Of a DNA stretch of 64,000 nt, positions 34,660 through 45,673 are shown piece after piece (positions within the stretch are counted from its first letter, which is position 1; every line of letters begins with the position of its first letter). A program made the translations under genes and the position numbers. The notes beneath the pieces were generated by a model. It had not been told where the DNA came from. It ran no database searches and was given only the letters and a program-made list of their open reading frames with translations. The stretch is from Trissonchulus latispiculum (taxonomy: Eukaryota; Nematoda; Enoplea; Enoplida; Ironidae): positions 1-64,000 of the forward strand of contig JASAND010030764.1 of NCBI GenBank assembly GCA_030248195.1, written 5' to 3'.

Positions 34660-35715
34660 TGCTGCATTACAAATTGTATTTTTCAAAGAAACCGTGAATA
34701 TTGCAAAGGAACCAGTTCGTCCTGTATCAGCTGCAGTATACTAATCATTAAACTAGATATGGCTAATGGAAATGTGCTCGTCCTATGATTTCAAGACCAA
34801 TCATTGACAATCAGAACCTGTGAGAATTGAAAATATAAATATATATGTTTGGGAAATACTTGCAAGATTTAATGGCACCAGCGGAAATCTATTAATTTTC
34901 ATGTCGAATCAAGTTAAGCGTAAAGACGTTGCAAATTGTTATACAGTTTCTAATTATACTATCAATCAGTTTATTGTAAGAGTTTTCAATTAAACTATCA
35001 ATCAGTTTTATGTAAAATTATGTTCAACTGGAACCAAATGTTGAAAATGGCATTATCAGATTAAACGCATGATAAAATTATTTTCAAATTATTGCAATCA
35101 ATGTCATCCTAAATGGCGGTTCTAGAAAAGCTGCAATTTCAAGTGTTAAAGGTAGATATAAAATAAATTTGCTGCATTACAAATTATGTTTACAAGAAAC
35201 TGGTTCTGGATCAGCTGCAATTTCATGTGTTAAAGATGGGTGTAAAGTAAATTTGCTGCATTACAAATTGTATTTTTCAAAGAAACCGTGAATATTGCAA
35301 ACGAACCAGTCCGTCCTGTATCAGCTGCAGTATACTAGTCATTAAACTAGATATGGCTAATGGAAATGTGCTCGTCCTATGATTTCAAGACCAATCATTG
35401 ACAATCAGAACCTGTCAGAATTGAAAATATAAATACATATGTTTGGGAAATACTTGCAAGAGTTAATGGCACCAGCGGAAATCTATTAATTTTCATGTCG
35501 AATCAAGTTAAGCGTAAAGACGTTGCAAATTGTTATACAGTTTCTAATTATACTATCAATCAGTTTATTGTAAAAGGGTTTGCAATTAAACTATCAATCA
35601 GTTTTATGTAAAATTATGTTCAACTGGAACCAAATGTTGAAAATTGCATTATCAGATTTAACGCATGATAAAATTATTTTCAAATTATTGCAATCAATGT
35701 CATCCTAAATTAGTC
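34660..35715 (+). repeat. Tandem ~600 bp element segments with a recurrent short frame
   Basis: Two diverged units share AAAGAAACCGTGAATATTGC and a frame reading ENINIYVWEILARFNGTSG and NQVKRKDVANCYTVSNYT. The same frame is found at 37160-37350 (+), 39425-39640 (-) and 51345-51535 (-). It is short, has no start context and is interrupted after about 60 codons. I do not recognise it; it is probably a decayed gene segment of the element. Confidence 0.6.
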
Positions 35716-35845
35716 TTTGCGGTTTCTAACAGTTACGAAATGGTTCAGTTTCAAATGAAATAATTAGAACTCAAACACCAAACATCAAATATTATTATTT
35801 CAAGCATCAAACATCAAACATCATTATTTGAAACGAAACAATCAG

Positions 35846-36138
35846 TATTCGCCACATACAATAGTATCAAAGTCCTGCAAGCTATAGTACTTAAATTTAT
35901 CCATTTTATATGCTTCTTTACATTCTTCGACAGGATCCAATCCATGGCTATTAAAATACTCTGTATATTGATCAAAAATACATTGCAATCCATTGTCGTC
36001 CAGGAGCTACTGCAAGATCAGTATTGAGAACCAAACATGCCGGTCTAGCCTTTATGACAGGTAATTGATCACTCGGAAATACCCCCAGGAAGCATCTTTT
36101 AACCGAAGAATTCCTTGTTAAAGTTTCTAGACTCTAGA
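35846..36138 (-). pseudogene. Adenain-like protease fragment, copy 1
   Basis: The minus strand carries the same protease-like fragment as 38919-39212, with stops between short open stretches. Readable motifs are FLGVFPSDQLP, LVLNTDLAV, FNSYGLDP and TIVCGEY. Where Polinton and adenovirus-type proteases have a catalytic His before Trp, this copy reads PGRQW. It ends at GGCGAATA, where a terminal repeat begins. Confidence 0.5.
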
Positions 36139-36156
36139 GTTAAATCTCTCGACTAT

Positions 36157-36626
36157 TCATATTGTGTAGTCAAAGAACGGAGTCCGACTCTGATCGATGG
36201 ATATTAAGTTATCAAATTCTCCATATACGATGATTTTCAGAGGAGTTGGAGTTGAGTGGTTCCTTAAGTTGCATATATGGAGATAGGTCACCTCTAATGA
36301 ACTCCATTGCTCCCCCATCCACACAATCTGCTATCAAAGCAAATACAAAAACTGTGTATCATTTTATATTCATCATAAGAAATATGGATCCCTCTATCGC
36401 TTTTAGCTAAATTGATCACTTCAGATAGATACATGATAGTGTACCGGAACTTGTTCCAGTTCATTTTCATAGGATGCTTAGGAATGTATTCATCTCCACA
36501 CTTTAAAGATAATTCACTAATGTTACATTTTTCAAACTGGGACGGATGCTTGGTAAAAGAACCAATGAATGCTTCGGAATCGACCATAAACATGACTACC
36601 CTTCTAGGAAGTTGACCGGAAAATAT
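36157..36626 (-). pseudogene. Polinton-type major capsid protein C-terminal fragment, copy 1
   Basis: The minus-strand frame reads GQLPRRVV, then MFMVDSEAFIGSF and CNISELSLKCGDEYIPKHP. It shifts frame near 36345 and carries on to a natural-looking end at TGA 36157-36159 after FFDYTI. The pattern (GQLP+R, D-x-AF-x-GS, I-V-Y-x-EFDN-I-I-D) is characteristic of the double jelly-roll capsid family of Polintons and adintoviruses (annotated in animals as F54H12.2-like). Only the C-terminal third is present. Confidence 0.6.
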
Positions 36627-36848
36627 CTAATTTTCCACGATTGTTTGAGACTTTGGTGCAATATGTCGGGTTACGATTTTGATAAGTCGAACAGGATATT
36701 TTGCTGTATTGTTGTTTCTTAAAATCTTTTCGAAGTTAAATTCTTAAATCTTAAATTCTTACAAACTAATAAATGTGATGCTTATAGTATTTTATCTGAA
36801 GTGTTGTAATGTATGTCATACGTTGAAAAAATAAAGAAAACGAAGAAA

Positions 36849-36902
36849 ATCGTAACGGTTGCCTAGCCGTCTGATGAGGCGCTGAGCCGGGGCCGAAACG
36901 GT
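36849..36902 (+). ncRNA. Type III hammerhead ribozyme, copy 1
   Basis: All conserved parts are in order. Stem III 5' strand is ATCGT, followed by the cleavage nucleotide A (GUA). Stem I is ACGG/CCGT around an 8 nt loop. The core CTGATGA is followed by stem II GGC/GCC with an 11 nt loop and core GAAA. Its last A starts the stem III 3' strand ACGGT, which pairs ATCGT with one G-U. Stem III is the open end, hence type III. The predicted cut lies after A36854. The site is on the strand opposite to the neighbouring capsid fragment and 223 bp beyond it. Confidence 0.8.
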
Positions 36903-37019
36903 AAATTGCAGCTATTTTGTAGTACTCAAAATATGCGTTATTGCCTTTAAAAGAGAAAATGAACCAAATGTAACAGAAAAACTATCACTAAAATCAGTTT
37001 TAAATATTCATTACACCTG

Positions 37020-37550
37020 CAACCTGTATTTTTCAAAGAAACCGTGAATATTGCAAACGAACCAGTCCGTCCTGTATCAGCTGCAGTATACTAATCATTA
37101 AACTAGATATGGCTAATGAAAATGTGCTCGTCCTATGATTTCAAGACCAATCATTGACAATCAGAACCTGTCAGAATTGAAAATATAGATACATATGTTT
37201 TGGAAATACTTGCAAGAGTTAATGGCACCAGCGGAAATCTATTAATTTTCATGTCGACTCAAGTTAAGCGTAAAGACGGTGCAAATAGTTATACAGTTTC
37301 TAATTATACTATCAATCAGTTTGTTGTAAAAGAGTTTTTAATTAAACTATCAATCAGTTTTATGTAAAATTATGTTCAACTGGTACCAAATGTTGAAAAT
37401 GGCATTATCAGATTAAACGCATGATAAAATTATTTTCAAATTATTGCAATCAATGTCATCCTAAATGGCGGTTCTAGAAAAGCTGCAATTTCAAGCGTTA
37501 AAGGTAGATATAAAATAAATTTGCTGCATTACAAAGTATTGACCTTTACG
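37020..37550 (+). repeat. Third partial copy of the ~600 bp element segment
   Basis: It matches the units at 34660-35715, including the VWEILAR-type frame, and lies in the spacer of the palindrome. With 37550-39215 it forms a ~2.1 kb block whose reverse complement is at 49487-51600. Confidence 0.7.
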
Positions 37551-37739
37551 TCTGACCTTTCCATTTCTCTTTAATACAGACCAACGTCTCAGCAGGAGAG
37601 CAAATAAAAGGATTAATTTTCTCTTCCACTTTTGGGGGCCCACCAGATTCCTACAAGCCAACACCAAACACGAAATATTATTATTTCAAGCATCAAACAT
37701 CAAACATCATTATTTCAAACGAAACAATCAGATTTCTTG

Positions 37740-37747
37740 TATAAATA
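37740..37747 (+). promoter_or_regulatory. TATA box in the element leader
   Basis: TATAAATA is followed by GGGATGCATCAACTATCAG, just inside the left terminal repeat and oriented toward the capsid fragment. The same block on the minus strand at 50957-50964 belongs to the copy at 49.4-51.0 kb, so the promoter-like region is a conserved part of the family. Confidence 0.5.
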
Positions 37748-38149
37748 GGGATGCATCAACTATCAGAGAATCAGTTACAAAGGTTACCAACAAAATGCTG
37801 TTCATCTATCCTGTTTTTTGCATATACTTGTAATAGAGATAGTAGCAGATACTTGAATTAGCCAATTAACACGTGGGTTAACATAATGTCAACATCAGTC
37901 AGTAGTTAGTAAGCATGTGCAGATCCTCATTTGGGGCTACCGATTTTTGTGACTATTTGTTCGGTTTTTAATGCAGTTTTTACGAGCTAACGCTTTGTAA
38001 GGTTTTAGGGATTGCTATTTGTTAATAATTTGCTGGTGTAATGAATTTTTAAAACTGATTTTAATGATATTTTTTCTGTTACATTTGGTTCATTTTCTCT
38101 TTTAAAGGCAATAACGCATATTTTGAGTAGTACAAAATAGCTGCAATTT

Positions 38150-38203
38150 ACCGTTTCGGCCCCGGCTCAGCGCCTCATCAGACGGCTAGGCAACCGTTAC
38201 GAT
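38150..38203 (-). ncRNA. Type III hammerhead ribozyme, copy 2
   Basis: This is identical, base for base, to copy 1 over the 54 nt ribozyme, on the minus strand. It lies between the TATA-containing leader and the capsid fragment, antisense to both. Confidence 0.8.
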
Positions 38204-38425
38204 TTTCTTCGTTTTCTTTATTTTTTCAACGTATGACATACATTACAACACTTCAGATAAAAGACTATAAGCATCACATTTATTAGTTTGTAAGAATTTA
38301 AGATTTAAGAATTTAACTTCGAAAAGATTTTAAGAAACAACAATACAGCAAAATATCCTGTTCGACTTATCAAAATCGTAACCCGACATATTGCACCAAA
38401 GTCTCAAACAATCGTGGAAAATTAG

Positions 38426-38898
38426 ATATTTTCCGGTCAACTTCCTAGAAGGGTAGTCATGTTTATGGTCGATTCCGAAGCATTCATTGGTTCTTTTAAC
38501 AAGCATCCGTCCCAGTTTGAAAACTGTATTAGTGAATTATCTTTAAAGTGTGGAGATGAATACATTCCTAAGCATCCTATGAAAATGAACTGGAACAAGT
38601 TCCGGTACACTATCGTGTATCTATCTGAAGTGATCAATTTAACTAAAAGCGATAGAGGGATCCATATTTCTTATGATGAATATAAAAATGATACACAGTT
38701 TTTGTATTTGATTTGATAGCAGATTGTGTGGATGGGGGAGCAATGGAGTTCATTAGAGGTGACCTATCTCCATATATGCAACTTAAGGAACCACTCAACT
38801 CCAACCCAAAAGGGGTGGAAATCATCGTATATGGAGAATTTGATAACTTAATATCCATCGATCAGAGTCGGACTCCGTTCTTTGACTACACAATATGA
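38426..38898 (+). pseudogene. Polinton-type major capsid protein C-terminal fragment, copy 2
   Basis: It opens after TAG 38423-38425 with IFSGQLPRRVV, then MFMVDSEAFIGSF at 38459. It breaks near 38700 at CAGTTTTTG, where the homologous continuation lies in the -1 frame, and ends at TGA 38896-38898 after FDNLISIDQSRTPFFDYTI. The family product is the double jelly-roll capsid subunit of Polinton/adintovirus particles. The other two copies share both the upstream stop and the frame break, so the fragment was already defective before it was multiplied. Confidence 0.65.
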
Positions 38899-38918
38899 AT
38901 AGTCGAGAGATTTAACTC

Positions 38919-39212
38919 TAGAGTCTAGAAACTTTAACAAAGAATTCTTCGGTTAAAAGATGCTTCCTGGGGGTATTTCCGAGTGATCAATTACCTGTCA
39001 TAAAGGCTAGACCGGCATCTTTGGTTCTCAATACTGATCTTGCAGTAGCTCCTGGACGACAATGGATTGCAATGTATTTTTGATCAATATACAGAGTATT
39101 TTAATAGCTATGGATTGGATCCTGTCGAAGAATGTAAAGAAGCATATAAAATGGATAAATTTAAGTACTATAGCTTGCAGGACTTTGATACTATTGTATG
39201 TGGCGAATACTG
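38919..39212 (+). pseudogene. Adenain-like cysteine protease fragment, copy 2
   Basis: It begins about 20 bp after the capsid stop. One frame holds FLGVFPSDQLP, LVLNTDLAV and PGRQWIAMYF before a stop; a shifted frame continues with EYFNSYGLDP and TIVCGEY, then stops at the terminal repeat. Maturation proteases of adenoviruses and Polintons use a His in a G-x-HW context, an Asp in a D-S-x-G context and a Cys in a CG-x-YC context. Here His is Gln, Asp is Asn, and the catalytic Cys is lost with the truncation. Capsid followed by protease is a plausible virion-gene order. Confidence 0.55.
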
Positions 39213-39299
39213 ATTGTTTCGTTTCAAATAATGATGTTTGATGTTTGATGCTTGAAATAATAATATTTGATGTTTGGTGTTTGAGTTCTAATTATTTCA

Positions 39300-40165
39300 T
39301 TTGAAACTGAACCATTTCGTAACTGTTAGAAACCGCAAAGACTAATTTAGGATGACATTGATTGCAATAATTTGAAAATAATTTTATCATGCGTTTAATC
39401 TGATAATGCCATTTTCAACATTTGGTTCCAGTTGAACATAATTTTACATAAAACTGATTGATAGCTTTAATTGAAATCTCTTTTACAATAAACTGATTGA
39501 TAGTATAATTAGAAACTGTATAACAATTTGCAACGTCTTTACGCTTAACTTGATTCGACATGAAAATTAATAGATTTCCGCTGGTGCCATTAAATCTTGC
39601 AAGTATTTCCCAAACATATGTATTTATATTTTCAATTCTCACAGGTTCTGATTGTCAATGATTGGTCTTGAAATCATAGGACGAGCACATTTCCATTAGC
39701 CATATCTAGTTTAATGATTAGTATACTGCAGCTGATACAGGACGAACTGGTTCCTTTGCAATATTCACGGTTTCTTTGAAAAATACAATTTCTAATGCGG
39801 CAAATTTACTTTACACCCATCTTTAACACATGAAATTGCAGCTGATCCAGAACCAGTTTCTTGTAAACATAATTTATAATGCAGCAATTTTATTTGATAT
39901 CTACCTTTAACACTTGAAATTGCAGCTATTCTAGAACCGCCATTTTTAGCTACTAAAATGGCTAAGCTCAAAACTTAAAATTTCCCTCAACAGTTTTTTC
40001 AGAAATGTGTGCATAAAGCCGCTTTCCAATTGCTTGCATGAGTTGTGAGAAATCTGGAAAACAACCTAGCTGCCATACCCATTCGTACTTTGTAGTGTTT
40101 AGGCACAGATTGAAATTGCAGCTATTCTAGAACCGCCATTTTTTAGCTACTAAAATGGCTAAGCT
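39300..40165 (-). repeat. Inverted element segment, right side of the palindrome
   Basis: Reverse complement of the 34.5-35.7 kb segment, including the VWEILARFNGTSG frame at 39425-39640 (-) and the AACCGCCATTTTTAGCTAC block, which is repeated 175 bp further on (39950 and 40130). Homology to the left arm ends at GTAGTGTTTAGGCACAG (40109). Confidence 0.7.
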
Positions 40166-42250
40166 GTCGGCTAAGCGGTCCTCGCCTCGTTTGGTTTTTC
40201 TAAGGAAATCTTGTCTGTTTGGATTGGTCATCCAGCCCCATGGGATGCTATTGAAATTGTTTACGTTTTGATGTCGCGCGCTGATTTTTCTATGACTCAA
40301 CTTTTGCAAATTATTTTTCCAGGTTTGACTTTTCCGGAGCAAGGGGGCGTCCCGCCTGTCGGCACTCCATCTGCAGGCTTGGGATTGTCTCCCGACCCTA
40401 TTTTTGCTCCTACACCGCGCACAAATCGACCTTCTCGTTCATCTTCAGTCCCGGCTTCACGTACTACGGTACGTTTAGCTCGGACGAGGCCTCGTCCATT
40501 TCTGGACAACCTGGGACTTCCGGATCTGCGGAGGCTCAGGAGGCCTCACAGCCTGTTTCGAGTGATCCTAGGTATGCTAAACGGGCTTTTCCACTGCATA
40601 AAGATGAACATCTTCCTCCTTTAAAATTGGACATTCCCTTGCAGACCTTTTCATTGAAGGATCCTGCAACAATTCCACCGTCTCATACGATTCGGTGGCC
40701 TGACGAACAGTTTTTGTCTTTTGCGAGCGTGAATCAGCAGTTTGAGTGTTCGGCAGCCCCTTGGGAACATCCTGCAAATTTGAAGCAAGTTTTGTATAAG
40801 TATTCTGCGCGTTATCTAGTGGGAAAACCGGTTCCTCGTTTTCATGCGAATCCACCGCCGCACATTACGCATCGTAGCGGGTTTGCTTTAAATCGGGAAA
40901 TCAAGTCTATGAAACCTCCGTCGCCGGACCTTACCACTGATGACGGTGCCCTTTTGGGGGCTCCTAAGTACGAAGGTCCGCAGGAAATTGACCCGCATTA
41001 TCATCAAGCAGTTTGGTCAGTTATGCTAAATGACCGCAGGGTTTACTCGGAATTTGAGTGGCAGGTTGTGACCTTGCCTGATTTTTCCTCAAAAGTGGAT
41101 CCTACACTTATGAATCCTTATTTCACGCATTCTTTCAAATATTGGGATAATTATTTGAGGACTTTGAAATATGCTCCATTTTCACTGACTGATTTTGCAA
41201 TGGAAAAGTATTTCAATATTATAAAGACTCTTTTTCCTGAGGCAAGTCCTGTTATCACATGGGATAAATTGGAGCCTTTTTCGCATCCTTCCTATCGCAT
41301 TCAGTTGGAAGAACCTGAATATTGGAAGCTTTCTATCAAATTTCCAGCTATTTTGCGCGATGGTGAAATTCTTTTTGAGTCTTTTCAAGTTGTTGGTTTT
41401 GCTCCTTACAAAGTTGCCGCATTAGCTGATCTTTTTCGCGATTTTTTCCATTTCTCAATATCTATCCATCTGTTTAGCGCTTCCAGCAGTCGGAAGATTT
41501 GCTTAGAGTCTGGTCAGTAAGTTCTAAGAAAATGGTTCAGGTGGCGAAGGAAGTCACGGATGAGTGTTTGGGACATGTTTTGATGCGTGCATCAAATTTT
41601 AATTACTTTCACCCGATTGCTAGTTTTCAAGGTGCTTATGACCCGGCTTCTAATATGTTTCGTCTTGAGCCGAAAAAGGTTCCGGGTGCAAACGGGTGGG
41701 TCGAACTGTGGGGTTTATATTTTCAAACATCTGAGCAAGCTTATCAATTCCGAAAACTTTTCTTTTTCGCTTGCTGGCACGCCCCAGCCGAGGCCTGCGC
41801 GCAGTATTTGAATCCATTCTACTGCAAATTTGCAGCTGAACAAATTTTGGGCTGGTTGCCACCTGATTCGGTTATTCGCAAAATGTGGCACGGCAAGGAT
41901 ATGCATGTACCGGCGTTTGTTAGCTTGAGGTTCTTCGTGCTAAGGCCAAATCCTGACCAGATTTTGTAGCTTTCTTGCGCGACTCTGGTTGCCGACTGCT
42001 GGTTGAGGCAACCCATGACCCTTATTTGGGAATTGGGTTGAACAAAAACCAATTGAACAATTTGTCGCATAATCAGATTATCAGCGAGGTTATCAGCGTG
42101 CATAAGGAACAAAATCGCAACTGGTCAGGAAAGGTTATGATGATTTTGCGCGCCGAATTGTTTCCAAATTTGAATCGTGAAATGGAAGATCTTTGGAATG
42201 AGCGGCAGCAGGCCCACCGGGCGGCGATCGGTCGGATCGTCCCGCCCTGA
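40155..42250 (+). pseudogene. NADAR-domain protein, decayed ORF
   Basis: Four overlapping plus-strand frames form one protein-like path: 40211-40624 (Pro/Ser/Arg-rich), 40627-41520 (about 300 residues, unrecognised, Pro/aromatic-rich), 41499-41969 and 41975-42250. The last two match a NADAR (DUF1768/YbiA-like) domain: SNFNYFHPI near the start, W-x-TSEQAYQF+K in the middle, and LLVEATHDPYLGIGL ... NWSGKVMMILRAEL at the end, with the usual E and D-x-x-x-G-x-G positions intact. NADAR enzymes are N-glycosidases or ADP-ribosyl hydrolases acting on NAD-derived substrates or ADP-ribosylated guanine. Frame changes near 41480-41500 and 41925-41970, plus a TGA in the best C-terminal frame, show decay or sequence errors. 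It sits between repeats of the palindrome element, so it may be cargo of a mobile element. Confidence 0.7.
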
Positions 42251-45200
42251 GTTCTCAGGCAGTTTTCTTGTGTATATTCTTGCCCCTTTCTCTACGGGTT
42301 GGTGCTAAAATTTGGTGCTTGAAAGTCTTTTTACCTTTTTCTTTCATTTTTTACTGTTTTATCATGGGGGGTGGGGGGTTTTTCCGTTTTCTTTTCTTTT
42401 TACTATTTTTACATTTAGCTTTTATCTGCTGATTCTACTTGATTTCTTGATGTATGTCGTTCTCGTTTTGATTCTTTTAGATGATTTCTTTACAAATGAA
42501 TTGGAAAGTCCTTTGATAAATTTCTCTTCTTTTTCGGTTTCTTGATTTAACTTATAAATTCTTGTTCACTTGAGTATTCTATTTATTGGATCCTTTGAGT
42601 TTTAATGATTCAAAAATTATCTTCTTTTTTCTTTGATTCTAGTACGTATAAATATTTCTCCTTGATACTTTAAAGTCAACTTTCTTGACTATTTCTTGTT
42701 TGAATTTTCATTTTCTCACTGGAATAAACTTTAATCTCTGCTTTTCGTTGCTTTCTCTAAATTCCACACAGCAGATTGGACTTTTTCTTTTTAACCTTTT
42801 TACAACTTTTAACTTTTGGTGCTCCTACCTTTTTCACACTCTCTTTTGGAGTGTTAAGTTGCGGGCCGCTCCGGTCTCCGCACACCGGGTGAGGTGGGCC
42901 GCACGCTCCTTAACATTCTTTTTCCTTTTTGGTCCCGTTTCATTTAGTTTAGCCTTGAGATTCTCTTTGATGAGCACAGGCCTATGGGATCTCTCCTCCG
43001 CTAAGCGGGGCTGCGTCTCTCCCATTGGTTCTGGAGCTACTAAAGTCATAGGTGGGGCTGTAACTATGTATCGGCCATATTTCGTTTTGCTTAATTTTGC
43101 CATTTGCTAATTATGATTCTTTCGTGCTTTATTTGATTGCCTTAATTTTTGTTTTTGTGTGTTTTAGCTAACCTTTTGTCTGCTGTGCCGCGGTGCCGAC
43201 CCCCCATCCTCAGTGCCGGGTGTGCTCTCCAGGAATTGTGTCAGCTGGTTTGGGTTGGATCCTACTGGCCATTTGCTTCGGCGCTGGGTCTGGCGCGGTT
43301 GGGTACCGCCGTGACTGGTCGGTGGTTGTAGGTGCTGGGTCCCTACTGGGTTCTCTTCTTGCCAGGCCTTTGACTTGCTTGCTACGGCCATGCTCTGGTC
43401 CTGGATTGTTTGGTTGGGCGGCCGAGGATTTGTTTCGGTCTGGTTGGCCTTCGGTTCTGACTCTGGGCCGCACAATGTTTGGTGTGGCAGCCATTTGGAT
43501 TGGCACCATGTGGTGGTGGCCGCTCTTTGGCCACCTCTTTGGACTTTTTGGGGCGCCTTGCGTCCTTTGCCTTGATTCCATCTGGGATGGTGTCTGGCCC
43601 AGTGCTTTGCCTGTGGCTTTCCGGCCACCCTTCTGCGTCGGTGGGCATGCCTTGCCTGCTCACCTGTTCCATCTTGGAGCGCGCTGCTCTACTGGCCTCC
43701 TTGGTTTGGCTCTTTTGGACTTTTGGGGCGCTTTGCGTCCTTTGTTTGCTTCTCTGGTGACTGGGGCCATGGTCGTTCTGGTACCTGTGGCTCTCCTGCC
43801 TATTTTGCCGTGGGGCAGGCTTCTTCTGCCTGCTTCCGTCTGCCATCTTGCCGGCTCTTGGTCAGGTTTGGCCGTCGGTTTTCCGGCCTTTGGAAGGTTC
43901 GGGGGCCTATTGCCTCTGCCTTGTGGCCTTGTTGGTATGTGAACTTTTCCTGGTCTTCCTGCCGCCATGGGGTTGCTGGGCCAGGCGGTGCACGGCTTGC
44001 TTGGCCATAATTTGCGCCTGGTTCCAGTCCCGCTTGACTTTGGTCCTGGTTCGGTTGGGTTAGACTCAGTGGATTTTGACAGGAGACCCTTCGAGGCCTG
44101 GTACGGTTCGCTCTGGTAGGGTCCGGCTGGAGGGGTTTTTGGTTCAGTGATTGTTTGTCCGGAATTGCATTGTCTGCGGTGCTGGGGAGTATACCGCCAG
44201 TGTCCCTTCCATCGCACACCTGTGACACTGTCCCCCCATCCTAATCTTGTGATTTTTGTGTTGTTGTTTAATCAGTGTCTTGGTGATTGGTATTTCTTTC
44301 GGGTTCTATTATATTGGTTGTGATTTGAAGGGAGGGAGCCGCAGGGATCAAATTCTAAAATTGGGGTTTCAGTTGATTACATTTTCTTTCTTTTTCGTCA
44401 GTGTGCCCGCCACCTCGGTATAGCCGTTGTAATCGTCGGTGTCGGTATAGCCAGTTTTTCACTATCACTTTTCTGTCTGTTTTGTTTTTCTACTAAAAGC
44501 GGTTACACGGTTTGTTCTTTCTTTGACATTTCAAATTTTCTTTGTTCTTTTCTTGAAAAACTGCAATTCTTTGATGACATCATTTCTTCTTGCCTTGTTC
44601 TTATTAACCTAGTATTTTTTTGTCTGGCATTGTATGTTCTACTTCATTCCATTATTGGCTGCTACAATTACATGTACAATTTTTGATTTCTTGCATTTTT
44701 GTTTGATATCTACATGCATAATAACTTTTCTTGTCATATCTATACATATTTACAATAGGGTCTTGTTCTCTTTTTCTGACTCTGTTTCCTGTCGGTGCAC
44801 CCTACTCTTTTGGTAGCTGGGTGATTTCGGGCGGGAATTTAAAAATTTTTTACGTAGGCTTTGAAGTAGGTAAGTAAGTTTTTGCAGTAGTTTGTCAAAA
44901 ATGTCTCGATTCAGTTTTATCGTTGGCCGGTTAGCATGTTAGAAAAGTTGTGTGCTCAACCGTGGTATGGTGTATGTTCACCACTTGTCGTTTCATTTTA
45001 TCCTTACGTAATTTTCACAAATGTTTTACCTTTACTAGTACCTAAGGTACCTGTGAGTAACATTCTTTTTATCGAGTTTTCTAACTGAGTGGACCCATCC
45101 GAGGCCGCCCGGGGCCAAAAGACGGGTATTATGTGAAGTTAGCACCGACAGGAAAGATATAAATTATATTCGAGTTGCTAAGCCTAAGTAAATTAGTATT

Positions 45201-45673
45201 GCATTTCGACAGACGTTCAATGATTTTACATCACTCCTGTCTAAATTCATAGGTCTGATTAGCTAATAGTTGTTATTCGCCATATTGGGTAGGCTTGTGA
45301 ACAGTTGTGGGTGTAAGTTGGCAAAGAAAGGTTGGGTAGTGACGCTTAGGTTCGATTTTGGGGTAATTAACATTGGGTTTTGGTCAAGTTTCCCTTGTCG
45401 CTCTGTCGGCTTCTGCCGGGCTTTTGCGGTTTGTTTTGGTATTTTGTCAAAGTTTATACGTTTGGTTAAAAATAATGTTTTGTATTGCTTTCGTCATCAA
45501 GTTTTGCTTAGAATTTAATAAACCGTTGTGATCGCCAAATTTATCCTTAGTCGGTCAGGATCCTCTGTTTCTCCAACATCACACACCACCGGTATTCACC
45601 TGTAGTCTAGTCTTATCCTAGTAGTCAAAAGTCACACAACAGCATTTTTACTAAGATTCATATAGTCAAACTC
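42251..45673 (+). other. Long T-rich and A-poor tract downstream of the NADAR ORF
   Basis: No convincing gene. 42300-42830 is very T-rich, like a 3' untranslated region; 44230-45500 is again T-rich. AATAAA at 45517-45522 may end a transcript. The right edge is where homology to the hammerhead-bearing repeat resumes. Confidence 0.45.
43190..44230 (-). other. A-depleted block with overlapping open frames
   Basis: The plus strand is poor in A and rich in G, T and C, so stop codons are rare on the minus strand. All three minus frames are open for 120-185 codons with Pro/Gln/Lys/Arg-rich products, and two plus frames are also open with Trp/Leu/Gly-rich products. A near-repeat TTTTTGGGGCGCCTTGCGTC / ACTTTTGGGGCGCTTTGCGTC occurs at about 43547 and 43720. 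I think openness follows from composition and do not call a gene. Confidence 0.4.

Larger units (their letters stand above)
37659..39283. mobile_element. 1.6 kb terminal-inverted-repeat unit carrying capsid/protease fragments and a ribozyme
   Basis: The left end (37659-37731) and right end (39210-39283) are ~73 bp near-perfect inverted repeats, containing ATTATTATTTCAAGCATC, repeated CAAACAT units and CGAAACAATCAG. In order, the unit contains a TATA box, a leader, an antisense hammerhead, the capsid C-terminal fragment, and a protease fragment cut off exactly at the right repeat. In the copy at 49439-50280 the protease continues past this point, so the unit looks like a rearranged derivative of a longer element. 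Confidence 0.65.
34437..40109. repeat. 5.7 kb palindrome holding virus-like fragments and ribozymes
   Basis: 34437 (CTGTGCCTAAACACTAC) to about 36967 returns as the reverse complement at about 38095-40109. Inside each arm are a capsid/protease-like fragment and a hammerhead ribozyme. In the left arm a ~600 bp segment is tandemly repeated (start points near 34660 and 35255), and a third partial copy sits in the spacer (37020-37550). The order of shared blocks shows that at least two rearranged copies of one element were joined head to head. Confidence 0.75.

Noticed and set aside
43164..44228. Several 120-250 codon ORFs on both strands
   Set aside because: Openness is explained by low A content on the plus strand; products are compositionally extreme and unlike any family.
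45270..45518. 82-codon ORF before the AATAAA at 45517
   Set aside because: Phe/Cys/Val-rich product of T-rich DNA, with no homology signal.
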